Positions 57,074 through 64,000 of a DNA stretch of 64,000 nucleotides are shown in pieces (the first letter of the stretch is position 1; the number at the start of each line of letters is the position of its first letter). A program made the position numbers and the translations under genes. The stretch spans positions 62,001 through 126,000 of the forward strand of contig NZ_BMNN01000002.1 of NCBI RefSeq assembly GCF_014646575.1, written 5' to 3'. The notes under the pieces are model-generated. The model made no database searches. It had not been told where the DNA came from and saw only the letters and a list, made by a program, of their open reading frames with translations. The stretch is from Halopseudomonas pertucinogena. Its GTDB lineage: Bacteria; Pseudomonadota; Gammaproteobacteria; Pseudomonadales; Pseudomonadaceae.

Positions 57074-59571
57074 TCGGTCGTGACCTGCCGCTGGCCTCCC
57101 GGCTGATACTGCGCGAGTGGCGCGCGGGCGAGCTGCGGGTCATGCTCCTCGCCCTGCTGATCGCGGTCACCGTCAGCACCGCCATCAGCTTCTTCACCGA
57201 CCGCCTGCAGCGCGGTATGGCGACCCGGGCGGCGGAGTTTCTCGGCGCCGATATGCGGGTGTCCTCAAGGGAGCCCCTACCCGACGCATTTCTTCAGGAG
57301 GCGATAAGGAATAACCTGCAACACGTTGATCTCGTTGACTTCTCAAGCGTCACTTCCAGTGAAGCCGAGATGCAGCTGTCCAGCATCAAGGCGGTCGGAC
57401 AGGGCTATCCGCTGCGCGGGGAGGTACGCATCAGTGAGCAGGCTTTCGGCCAAGAGCGGGTAGCCGAGGGCGTACCGGAGCCCGGCAGCGTCTGGATCGA
57501 ACCGCGGCTGCTCGGTGTGCTCGGTCTTGAGGTAGGCGACGCGCTGGAGATCGGTTATGCGCAGCTGCGCATCGACGCCCTGCTTACCCACGAGCCGGAT
57601 CGCGCCGGAGATTTCTACAGCCTCACCCCGCGGGTGCTGATGAACCTGGCCGACCTGCCCGCCACCCGGGTAATACAGCCGGGCAGCCGGGTGCGCTACC
57701 GCCTGCTGGTGGCCGGCGACGAAGCCGATCTGCAGCGTTATCGTGACTGGCTCGAACCCCAGCTGGAAAGTCATCAGCGACTGACCTCCGTCGCCGACGA
57801 CAACCGGCAGATGGGCAACGCCCTGGACCGCGCCAACCAGTTTCTCGGTCTGGCCAGCATAGCCGCCGTGGTCCTGGCCGGGGTCGCCGTGGCGCTCTCG
57901 GCCAGTCGCTTTGCCCAGCGCCACTTCGACACCAGCGCCCTGCTGCGCTGCCTGGGTGCCAGCCGGCGGCGCACATTGCGCCTGTTCCTGCTGCAACTGC
58001 TGGGCCTGGGCATCATCGCCACCCTCCTCGGCCTGCTGGCCGGCGGGCTGATGCAATGGGGGTTGATGCATCTGTTGCGCGACCTGCTGCCGCCGGATCT
58101 GCCGCGCCCCGGTTTCAAGCCTCTCGTCGTGGGGGCAGCCACCGGCCTGGTGGGCCTGTTCGGCTTTGCCCTGCCGCCGCTGCTGCGGCTGGGCCGGGTA
58201 TCACCGCTGCGGGTTCTGCGCCGCGAACTCACACCGCTGCCCGGCAGCGGCTGGTTGATCTACGGCCTGGCGCTGTCCGGCCTCGCCCTGCTGATGTGGC
58301 AGTTCACCGGCAACCTGCCGATGACCCTGGCGGTGATCACTGGCGGCGCGCTGGCCACGCTGCTGCTGAGCAGTCTCGCCTGGCTGCTGCTGCGCAGCGC
58401 CGGCAACCGCCTGCGCCACCTGGGTCTGGCCTGGCGGCTGGGCAGCGGGCAACTGCTCAAGCAGCCCGCCGCTGCGGCCGGGCAGGTGCTGGCGTTCGGG
58501 CTGATCCTGATGTCCATGGTGGTGATCTTCATCCTGCGCACCGAGCTGCTCGACACCTGGCAGGCCCAGCTGCCGGAGGATGCGCCCAACCACTTCGTGC
58601 TGAACATCCTGCCCGCGGAGGAAGCCGCCTTCCACCAGGCACTGGATGACATCGGCGCCCGCGCTGCGCCGCTGTATCCGGTGTCACCGGGCCGGCTGGT
58701 CAGCATCAACGGCGAGCCGGTACGCGAACACGTCACCAAGGACAGCCCCGGTGAGCGCGCCATCAACCGCGACCTGAGTCTCACCTGGTCCGCCGAGCTG
58801 GCGGAAGACAACGAGTTGGTCGCCGGGCAATGGTGGCACCAGCTGCCGCAGACGGAGGGCCATCATGTGTCGGTTGAATCCGAGCTGGCCGACAGCCTCG
58901 GCATCGGTCTGGGCGACCAGCTCGGCTTTATCGTGGGCGGCACCCGCATCGAAGCGGGGGTCAGCAGCATCCGCCGCGTCAACTGGGACAACTTCACCCC
59001 CAACTTCTACATGGTGCTGTCCCCCGGCGCCCTCGAGGGCATGCCTACCACCCTGCTTACCAGCTTCCATTTGCCGGTGGAGCAACGCGAAGGCCTGCGC
59101 GAGCTGACCCGCGCCTTCCCGGCGATCACCCTGCTGGAAGTGGAAGCCATCCTCGAACAGCTGCGCGATATCCTGCAGCAGGTCACCCTGGCCGTTGAGT
59201 ACGTGCTGGTATTCGTGCTGCTGGCGGGCTTTACCGTGCTGTTTGCCTCCCTGCAATCGACACTGGACACTCGCCTGTACGAAGGCGCCCTGCTGCGCAC
59301 CCTCGGCGCCCGCCGTGACCTCCTGCGCAAGGCCAACCGCCTCGAATTCAGCCTGCTCGGCGCGCTGGCCGGCGCGCTGGCCATCGTCGCGGCGGAGCTG
59401 ATCACCTGGCTGCTGTACCGGTTCGCGTTCGAGCTGGAGTGGCAGCCGCACTATGCGCTGTGGCTGGCGGTACCGGCGGCGGGAGCACTGCTGATCGGCC
59501 TGGCGGGGGCGCTGGGTACCCGGGCGGTGGTCAATCAGAGTCCAATGGGGTTGTTGCGGCGGAGTCAGTAA
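57070..59571 (+). CDS. ybbP: FtsX-family ABC permease (YbbP)
   Basis: An 833-residue permease with the YbbP/FtsX layout: a first helix near residue 20-45, a large periplasmic domain, helices at about 255-380, a second set in the middle, another periplasmic domain, and the last three helices in the final 120 residues. No ATPase motif is present, so it depends on the ATPase just upstream, which it overlaps by ATGA. In E. coli the pair is next to tesA, as here. The frame is open throughout even though ybbA is damaged. The substrate is not known; lipid or lipoprotein transfer is suggested for relatives. Confidence 0.88.
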   Translation: MIGRDLPLASRLILREWRAGELRVMLLALLIAVTVSTAISFFTDRLQRGMATRAAEFLGADMRVSSREPLPDAFLQEAIRNNLQHVDLVDFSSVTSSEAEMQLSSIKAVGQGYPLRGEVRISEQAFGQERVAEGVPEPGSVWIEPRLLGVLGLEVGDALEIGYAQLRIDALLTHEPDRAGDFYSLTPRVLMNLADLPATRVIQPGSRVRYRLLVAGDEADLQRYRDWLEPQLESHQRLTSVADDNRQMGNALDRANQFLGLASIAAVVLAGVAVALSASRFAQRHFDTSALLRCLGASRRRTLRLFLLQLLGLGIIATLLGLLAGGLMQWGLMHLLRDLLPPDLPRPGFKPLVVGAATGLVGLFGFALPPLLRLGRVSPLRVLRRELTPLPGSGWLIYGLALSGLALLMWQFTGNLPMTLAVITGGALATLLLSSLAWLLLRSAGNRLRHLGLAWRLGSGQLLKQPAAAAGQVLAFGLILMSMVVIFILRTELLDTWQAQLPEDAPNHFVLNILPAEEAAFHQALDDIGARAAPLYPVSPGRLVSINGEPVREHVTKDSPGERAINRDLSLTWSAELAEDNELVAGQWWHQLPQTEGHHVSVESELADSLGIGLGDQLGFIVGGTRIEAGVSSIRRVNWDNFTPNFYMVLSPGALEGMPTTLLTSFHLPVEQREGLRELTRAFPAITLLEVEAILEQLRDILQQVTLAVEYVLVFVLLAGFTVLFASLQSTLDTRLYEGALLRTLGARRDLLRKANRLEFSLLGALAGALAIVAAELITWLLYRFAFELEWQPHYALWLAVPAAGALLIGLAGALGTRAVVNQSPMGLLRRSQ

Positions 59572-59580
59572 GCTGAACCT

Positions 59581-59619
59581 CCCCCTCTCCCCTCGCGGGA
59601 GAGGGCTGGGGAAAGGGGG
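59581..59619. repeat. Single GC-rich hairpin repeat of the CCCTCTCCC family
   Basis: The sequence CCCCCTCTCCCCTCGCGGGA followed by GAGGGCTGGGGAAAGGGGG matches the second half-copies at 14007 and 39622. It has no inverted partner within 200 bp. It sits between convergent ybbP and greB. Confidence 0.75.
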
Positions 59620-59645
59620 AAGGCCCACAACCCCCAGCACCCACC

Positions 59646-60122
59646 TCACTCCCCCTCATACTCGATCGAATTCACATACCACACCGCCGTGCCCGCCTCC
59701 GTCGTCACCTCCGCCTCGTCATCCACCTGCTTGCCGATCAGTGCCCGTGCCATGGGCGAGTCCACCGAGATGTAATCCTTGCTCCCGAATATCTCGTCAT
59801 AGCCTACAATCCGAAAGCGCAGCTGCTTGCCGTCATCATTCTCGATCTCCACCCAGGCACCGAAGAACACCTTGCCTTCCTGCTCCGGCCGGTAGTCCAC
59901 CACCTTCAGGTACTCCAGACACTTGCGCAGATAACGCACCCGGCGGTCGATCTCGCGCAGGCGCTTCTTGTTGTACTGGTAATCCGCATTCTCGCTGCGG
60001 TCCCCCAGACTCGCGGCCCAGGCGACCTTCTTCGTGATGTCGGGGCGTTCCACCCGCCACAGTTCGTCCAGTTCCCTGCGCAGGTTCTCGTAACCCTGGC
60101 GCGTGATCAGCGGTGTCTTCAA
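59646..60122 (-). CDS. greB: Transcription elongation factor GreB
   Basis: A 158-residue factor that rescues backtracked RNA polymerase by stimulating cleavage of the transcript. The start is TTG at 60122, giving LKTPLITRQGYENLRREL, the GreB start; GGGAG is 8 bases upstream. An ATG at 60146 would add eight residues and has no ribosome binding site. The coiled-coil carries DRSENADYQYNKKRLREIDRRVRYLRK, with the acidic tip residues, and the C-terminal domain has KDYISVDSPMARAL. The large frame extending to 62159 belongs to other coding regions. Confidence 0.94.
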   Translation of the reverse strand: MKTPLITRQGYENLRRELDELWRVERPDITKKVAWAASLGDRSENADYQYNKKRLREIDRRVRYLRKCLEYLKVVDYRPEQEGKVFFGAWVEIENDDGKQLRFRIVGYDEIFGSKDYISVDSPMARALIGKQVDDEAEVTTEAGTAVWYVNSIEYEGE

Positions 60123-60189
60123 ACTGTCTGCTCCCTGTCCTGCCATTGGAGTGCGATGAAATGATGCGGTAATCCGCTCTGAATACGCG

Positions 60190-60195
60190 TATACT
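60190..60195 (+). promoter_or_regulatory. Possible -10 box for the DEAD-box helicase
   Basis: TATACT lies 35 bp before the helicase ATG, in the gap between it and divergent greB. No good -35 box is seen at 17 bp. Confidence 0.35.
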
Positions 60196-60230
60196 ACGCG
60201 ATCTTCAATCCCCCAAGGTTTACTCCACGT

Positions 60231-61943
60231 ATGTCCGATACCGCTCCGGCGGCACCGCAATTTGCCGACCTCGGCTTGCCTGCACCGCTTCTTGAGGCCC
60301 TCAACAGCCTCGGCTATGAAACACCCTCCCCTATCCAGGCCGAGGCAATCCCGACTCTGCTGGCTGGCGAAGATCTGCTCGGCCTGGCACAGACCGGCAC
60401 CGGCAAGACCGCCGCCTTCTCCCTGCCGGTACTGGCAGGCATCGACGTCAGCATCCGCGCCACCCAGGCGCTGGTCCTCACGCCCACCCGTGAACTCGCC
60501 CTGCAGGTAGCAGAAGCCCTGCAGCGCTATGCGCAGAACATGCGCGGCTTTTCCGTGCTGGCGCTGTACGGCGGCTCCCCCTTCGCTCCCCAGTTCAAGG
60601 CACTCGAGCGAGGCGCCCACGTCGTCGTGGCCACTCCAGGCCGCCTGACCGACCACATGCGCCGCGGCAGCATCAAGTTCGACAACATGCGCTTCCTCGT
60701 CCTCGACGAAGCGGATGAGATGCTCAAGATGGGCTTTGCCGACGATCTCGACGCCGTGTTCGAGAAGGTGCCCGAGAACACCCAGAAAGCACTGTTCTCC
60801 GCCACCATGCCCACCGGCGTGCGTACCGTTGCCCGCAAGCACATGCGCGAGCCGAAGGAAATCCGCCTGCACAGTGGCAAGACCAGCAGCCTGGACACCA
60901 TCACCCAGAAGGTCTGGGAAGTGTCCAACCACCACAAGCTGGACGCCATGACCCGCCTGCTGGAAGTCGAGCCGGTCGAGGCGATGATCGTCTTCGTCCG
61001 TACCAAGACTGCCAGCCTCGAGCTGTCCGAGCGCCTGGAAGCGCGTGGCTTTGCCGCCGCGGCGCTGAACGGCGACCTCAGCCAGCAGTTGCGTGAGCAG
61101 GTCGTCGACCGGCTCAAGCGCGGCCTGCTGGATATCGTCGTGGCAACCGACGTGGCCGCCCGCGGGCTGGACGTGGAACGTATCTCCCACGTGCTGAACT
61201 ACGACCTGCCCCATGACAGCGAGTCCTATGTCCACCGTATCGGTCGTACCGGCCGTGCCGGGCGTTCCGGTACCGCCATCCTGTTCGTCACCCCGCGCGA
61301 GCGGCGCATGCTCGGCATGCTGGAAAAGGCCACCGGCCAGAAGATCGAGCAACAGGCCCTGCCCACCGCCGACGCGGTACGCAGTGGTCGACTGAGCAAG
61401 CTCGCCGGCCGCCTGCAGACCGCCTCGGAAACCACTGGCGCCCTGCATCAGCAGCTGGTTGATGATCTGCTGCAGCTGACCACCATGGAACCGCTGGAGC
61501 TGGCCGCCAACCTGCTGGCCCTGCTGCCCAGTGCCAAGACCCTGGTCGAGCCCGTTGCCGACCTGCCCGCTGCCCCGCCGCGCCGGGAGATGAGCGACGA
61601 CCGCGACAGCGGCCTGGTCCGTTACAAGGTTCAGGGTGGCCGCTCCAACGGTCTGATGCCCAAGCCGCTGGTCGATGCGCTGGTCAGGCATGGCGGCCTG
61701 CGCCGCCAGCAGATCGGTCACATCAAGATGTTCACCGAGCACACCGGTGTCTATCTGCCGCAGCTGGACAGCTCCGTACTGAACAAGCTGGCCGGCGTTG
61801 AGGTGAACGGCGTCGCCCTGCAGATCCGCGAGTGGCCGCTGCCACCCGGTGAAGTCGAGCGTCCGCGCAGCCCGCGTCCGCCGCGCAAGGACTTTGCCGG
61901 CAAACCGCGCACCGGCAGCAAGCCACCGGCACGCCGCAGCTGA
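60231..61943 (+). CDS. deaD: DEAD-box RNA helicase (DeaD/CsdA-like)
   Basis: A 570-residue ATP-dependent RNA helicase. Helicase motifs include Q motif (GYETPSPIQ), motif I AQTGTGKT (53-60), motif Ia LTPTREL, motif II DEAD (159-162), motif III SAT (190-192) and motif VI HRIGRTGRAGR. A DbpA-type RNA-binding domain lies near 470-545 (VRYKVQGGRSNGLMPKPLVDALV), and the tail is basic and proline-rich. This layout fits DeaD/CsdA, which acts in ribosome assembly and mRNA turnover at low temperature. The rest of the DbpA family is also possible. Confidence 0.92.
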   Translation: MSDTAPAAPQFADLGLPAPLLEALNSLGYETPSPIQAEAIPTLLAGEDLLGLAQTGTGKTAAFSLPVLAGIDVSIRATQALVLTPTRELALQVAEALQRYAQNMRGFSVLALYGGSPFAPQFKALERGAHVVVATPGRLTDHMRRGSIKFDNMRFLVLDEADEMLKMGFADDLDAVFEKVPENTQKALFSATMPTGVRTVARKHMREPKEIRLHSGKTSSLDTITQKVWEVSNHHKLDAMTRLLEVEPVEAMIVFVRTKTASLELSERLEARGFAAAALNGDLSQQLREQVVDRLKRGLLDIVVATDVAARGLDVERISHVLNYDLPHDSESYVHRIGRTGRAGRSGTAILFVTPRERRMLGMLEKATGQKIEQQALPTADAVRSGRLSKLAGRLQTASETTGALHQQLVDDLLQLTTMEPLELAANLLALLPSAKTLVEPVADLPAAPPRREMSDDRDSGLVRYKVQGGRSNGLMPKPLVDALVRHGGLRRQQIGHIKMFTEHTGVYLPQLDSSVLNKLAGVEVNGVALQIREWPLPPGEVERPRSPRPPRKDFAGKPRTGSKPPARRS

Positions 61944-61946
61944 TCG

Positions 61947-62738
61947 ATGGAATGGGTCGATATCGGCGTCAATCTGCTCGACGCCGCCTTTGACAGGGAT
62001 CGCGACCAAGTGCTCGAACGCGCCTGGTCGGCCGGCATCAGCCAGATGATCCTGACCGCCACCGATATAGAAGACTGCACAGCCGTGCAGACCCTCTGCG
62101 CCAGCGACCCGCAGCGACTGTTCTGCACCGCCGGCGTCCATCCCCATTCCGCCCGCCACTGGTCCACTTCCGCTGCAGGCGAGCTGAAACGTCTTGCCCA
62201 GGCCGATTGCGTGCGCGCCATTGGTGAATGCGGACTGGACTACAACCGCGACTTCTCACCCCGCCCCGAGCAACGCAAGGCCCTCGAGCAACAGCTTGAA
62301 CTGGCCGTGGAGCTCGGCTATCCGGTATTTCTCCATGAGCGCGAGGCCAGCGATACCCTCGTCGCCATCCTGCGGGACTTCCGCGACCAGCTGCCGGCCG
62401 CGGTGGTACATTGCTTCACCGCCGACAAGTCGGCACTGTACGGCTATCTGGATCTGGACCTGCACATCGGCATCACCGGCTGGATCTGTGACGAGCGCCG
62501 CGGCACCCACCTGCAACCGCTGGTCAGAGACATCCCCGCTGGACGACTGATGTTGGAGACCGATGCCCCCTGGCTGTTGCCCCGGACCCTTTCGCCCAGG
62601 CCGAAGGACCGGCGCAACGAGCCGGCTTTCCTGCCGGAGGTCGCCGCCATGGTAGCGCGCTGCCGGGGCGAGAGTCTGGAGCAGTTGGCAGCCCATACCA
62701 GCGCAACTGCCCGGGATTTTTTCGGTATCGCCATCTGA
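61947..62738 (+). CDS. tatD: TatD-family metal-dependent 3'-5' DNA exonuclease
   Basis: A 263-residue hydrolase of the TatD/YcfH family. The N-terminus [11 protein letters not shown] has the TatD-type replacement of the DTHCH motif. Metal and catalytic residues are Glu94 (GECGLDY), His130 (FLHERE), His155 (VHCFT) and Asp206 (ETDAPWL). E. coli TatD is a 3'-5' exonuclease linked to DNA repair and is not needed for Tat export. It starts 3 bp past the helicase stop, so the two are probably co-transcribed. Confidence 0.93.
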   Translation: MEWVDIGVNLLDAAFDRDRDQVLERAWSAGISQMILTATDIEDCTAVQTLCASDPQRLFCTAGVHPHSARHWSTSAAGELKRLAQADCVRAIGECGLDYNRDFSPRPEQRKALEQQLELAVELGYPVFLHEREASDTLVAILRDFRDQLPAAVVHCFTADKSALYGYLDLDLHIGITGWICDERRGTHLQPLVRDIPAGRLMLETDAPWLLPRTLSPRPKDRRNEPAFLPEVAAMVARCRGESLEQLAAHTSATARDFFGIAI

Positions 62739-62852
62739 GCCGGTGGTCTTACCCTGCGTCCATACGCTATTCTGTCTCGCAGCCGGCAGTCCTCCAGGGA
62801 TCGGACGCTCCGCACCGCCTTTTTCACATGTTTTCCCTGGGAGTCGCACAAG

Positions 62853-64000
62853 ATGCTGCGTCTGAAGAAACTGTCCCTCTACTGCCTGCTCCCGTTCGCC
62901 GGCATGCTGGCCACCACCGCAGCTGTTGCCCAGAGTGATCGTGGCACCCTGCCGGCCAAGGTCACCTCGGCCCTGAACGCCGCAAACATTCCCACCAATG
63001 CCTTCTCCCTCGCGGTGATCCCGCTGGAGGATCAGGGCATGGCGCAATTCATCAATGCCGATCACCCGGTCAACCCCGCCTCGACCATGAAGCTGGTCAC
63101 CACTTATGCGGCGCTCGAGCTGCTCGGCCCCAATTACCAGTGGCAGACCGATTTCTACGGCACCGGCGCCATCCGCGATGGCGTGCTGGAAGGGGATCTG
63201 GTATTTCGCAGCAGCGGCGACCCCAAGCTGACCATGGAGCGCATGTGGCTGCTGCTGCGTGATCTGCGCGCCGCAGGGGTGCGCGAAGTGAAGGGCGACC
63301 TGGTACTGCAGCCGGCCGACCTCAAAATGCCCGCCGATGTGCCGCCCTTCCAGGACGACGGCAACGACCCGACCCGCCCCTTTCTGGTGGAGCCGGACCC
63401 GCTGCTGACCAACCTCAAGCTGCTGTCCCTGCGCACCTATGGCGAAGCCGGCGGCGTGCGCACGCATCTTGAGCCGGCCCTGCCGGAAGTGACCATCGAT
63501 AATCAGCTGAGCGTGCTGCCGGCGGCCAAGAGCTGCCCCTGGCCCAACGTGGTGTACTCGGTGAAGGATGACGGCAAGCGCGCCACCATCACCCTCACCG
63601 GCTCCCTGCACCAGGGTTGCAGTGCCGAGCGCTACCTGTCCGCGCTGGACGCACCGGTTTACACCGCCAGCCTGATCCGCACCCTGTGGCACGAGATGGG
63701 CGGCCGGATCGCCGGCGGCAATCGCATTGCCACGACGCCGTCCAACGGACGACTGCTGGCCCGCAGCACATCACCGGACCTGGTGGACGTGGTGCGCGAC
63801 ATCAACAAGTACAGCAACAACACCATGGCCCGCCAGCTGTTCCTCACCATCGGCCGTGAACAGCGCAGCGCCGCCGATGCGGACGATCACAAGGCGGCCA
63901 ACCGCATCATCAACCAGTGGCTGGCGGACAAGGGCATTCAGCCCAACGGGCTGGTACTGGAGAATGGCTCGGGACTGTCACGCATGGAGCGTATGAGCGC
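62853..64000 (+). CDS. dacB: D-alanyl-D-alanine carboxypeptidase/endopeptidase (PBP4), partial
   Basis: The gene continues past the right edge of the window; 382 codons are visible from the ATG at 62853. A signal peptide (MLRLKKLSLYCLLPFAGMLATTAAVAQ) precedes the penicillin-binding domain. The SxxK motif is Ser77-Lys80 in NPASTMKLVTTYAALELLG, and the SxN motif is in INKYSNNTMARQLFLTIG. The KTG motif would lie beyond the edge. The inserted domain between the first two motifs is of PBP4 type. It trims peptidoglycan cross-links in the periplasm. Confidence 0.9.
   Translation, partial: MLRLKKLSLYCLLPFAGMLATTAAVAQSDRGTLPAKVTSALNAANIPTNAFSLAVIPLEDQGMAQFINADHPVNPASTMKLVTTYAALELLGPNYQWQTDFYGTGAIRDGVLEGDLVFRSSGDPKLTMERMWLLLRDLRAAGVREVKGDLVLQPADLKMPADVPPFQDDGNDPTRPFLVEPDPLLTNLKLLSLRTYGEAGGVRTHLEPALPEVTIDNQLSVLPAAKSCPWPNVVYSVKDDGKRATITLTGSLHQGCSAERYLSALDAPVYTASLIRTLWHEMGGRIAGGNRIATTPSNGRLLARSTSPDLVDVVRDINKYSNNTMARQLFLTIGREQRSAADADDHKAANRIINQWLADKGIQPNGLVLENGSGLSRMERMS

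Overview
The window reads as chromosomal core DNA from a gammaproteobacterium of the Pseudomonadaceae. It is GC-rich. It carries the pseudomonad set of an AcnD/PrpF methylcitrate operon with a GntR regulator, an OprI-type lipoprotein, ThrH, an iron-sulfur APS reductase and a FimL start. From memory, several blocks follow Pseudomonas aeruginosa gene order: fimL/crotonase; dnaQ-rnhA-gloB-mltD-nppA1A2BCD-fabI; ppiD-hupB-lon-clpX-clpP-tig with a tRNA cluster and folD; pabB-thrH-cysH-cysB-panE-DAHP synthase; and oprI-L,D-transpeptidase-tesA-ybbA-ybbP. Genus cannot be fixed from the sequence. I saw no prophage, insertion sequence, integrase, toxin-antitoxin pair or CRISPR array.

Layout. 1-3164 (minus): start of fimL, a dienoyl-CoA-isomerase-like crotonase, and the overlapping cluster methyltransferase-rnhA-dnaQ. 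3241-13856 (plus): gloB, mltD, a five-gene peptide ABC importer with two paralogous binding proteins, and fabI. 14067-22858 (minus): a complete muxABC-opmB type RND efflux operon, lying between fabI and ppiD. 22955-31621 (minus): protein quality control (ppiD, hupB, lon, clpX, clpP, tig), with heat-shock-like promoters at lon and clpX. 31793-33148 (plus): a haem-oxygenase-like, predicted diiron protein. 33242-33584 (minus): tRNA-Leu, tRNA-His and tRNA-Arg. Then come folD, an atypical SDR, and the GntR-prpB-prpC-acnD-prpF operon (minus). 42736-46632 (plus): a cysteine-free inactive transglutaminase/membrane protein, an ATP-grasp ligase and pabB. 47043-53928: thrH, cysH, cysB, panE, DAHP synthase, a small GNAT and a GntP permease. 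54190-59571: oprI, an L,D-transpeptidase, a small hypothetical gene, tesA, a broken ybbA and ybbP. 59646-64000: greB, a DEAD-box helicase, tatD and the 5' part of dacB.

Main observations. (1) The ybbA ATPase is disrupted: the Walker A segment is missing and the reading frame shifts at the same point, while the downstream ybbP permease stays open. (2) A repeat family with a CCCTCTCCC/GGGAGAGGG hairpin occurs twice as inverted pairs (REPIN-like) and at least once as a single. (3) The pabB-thrH gap holds a 7-bp tandem repeat and two separate inverted-repeat elements that share a palindromic core. (4) The inactive transglutaminase and ATP-grasp pair is the best candidate for a poorly characterised system. 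(5) Several start codons (hupB, thrH, greB, the GntR regulator and a small hypothetical gene) are GTG or TTG, most of them decided by good ribosome binding sites.
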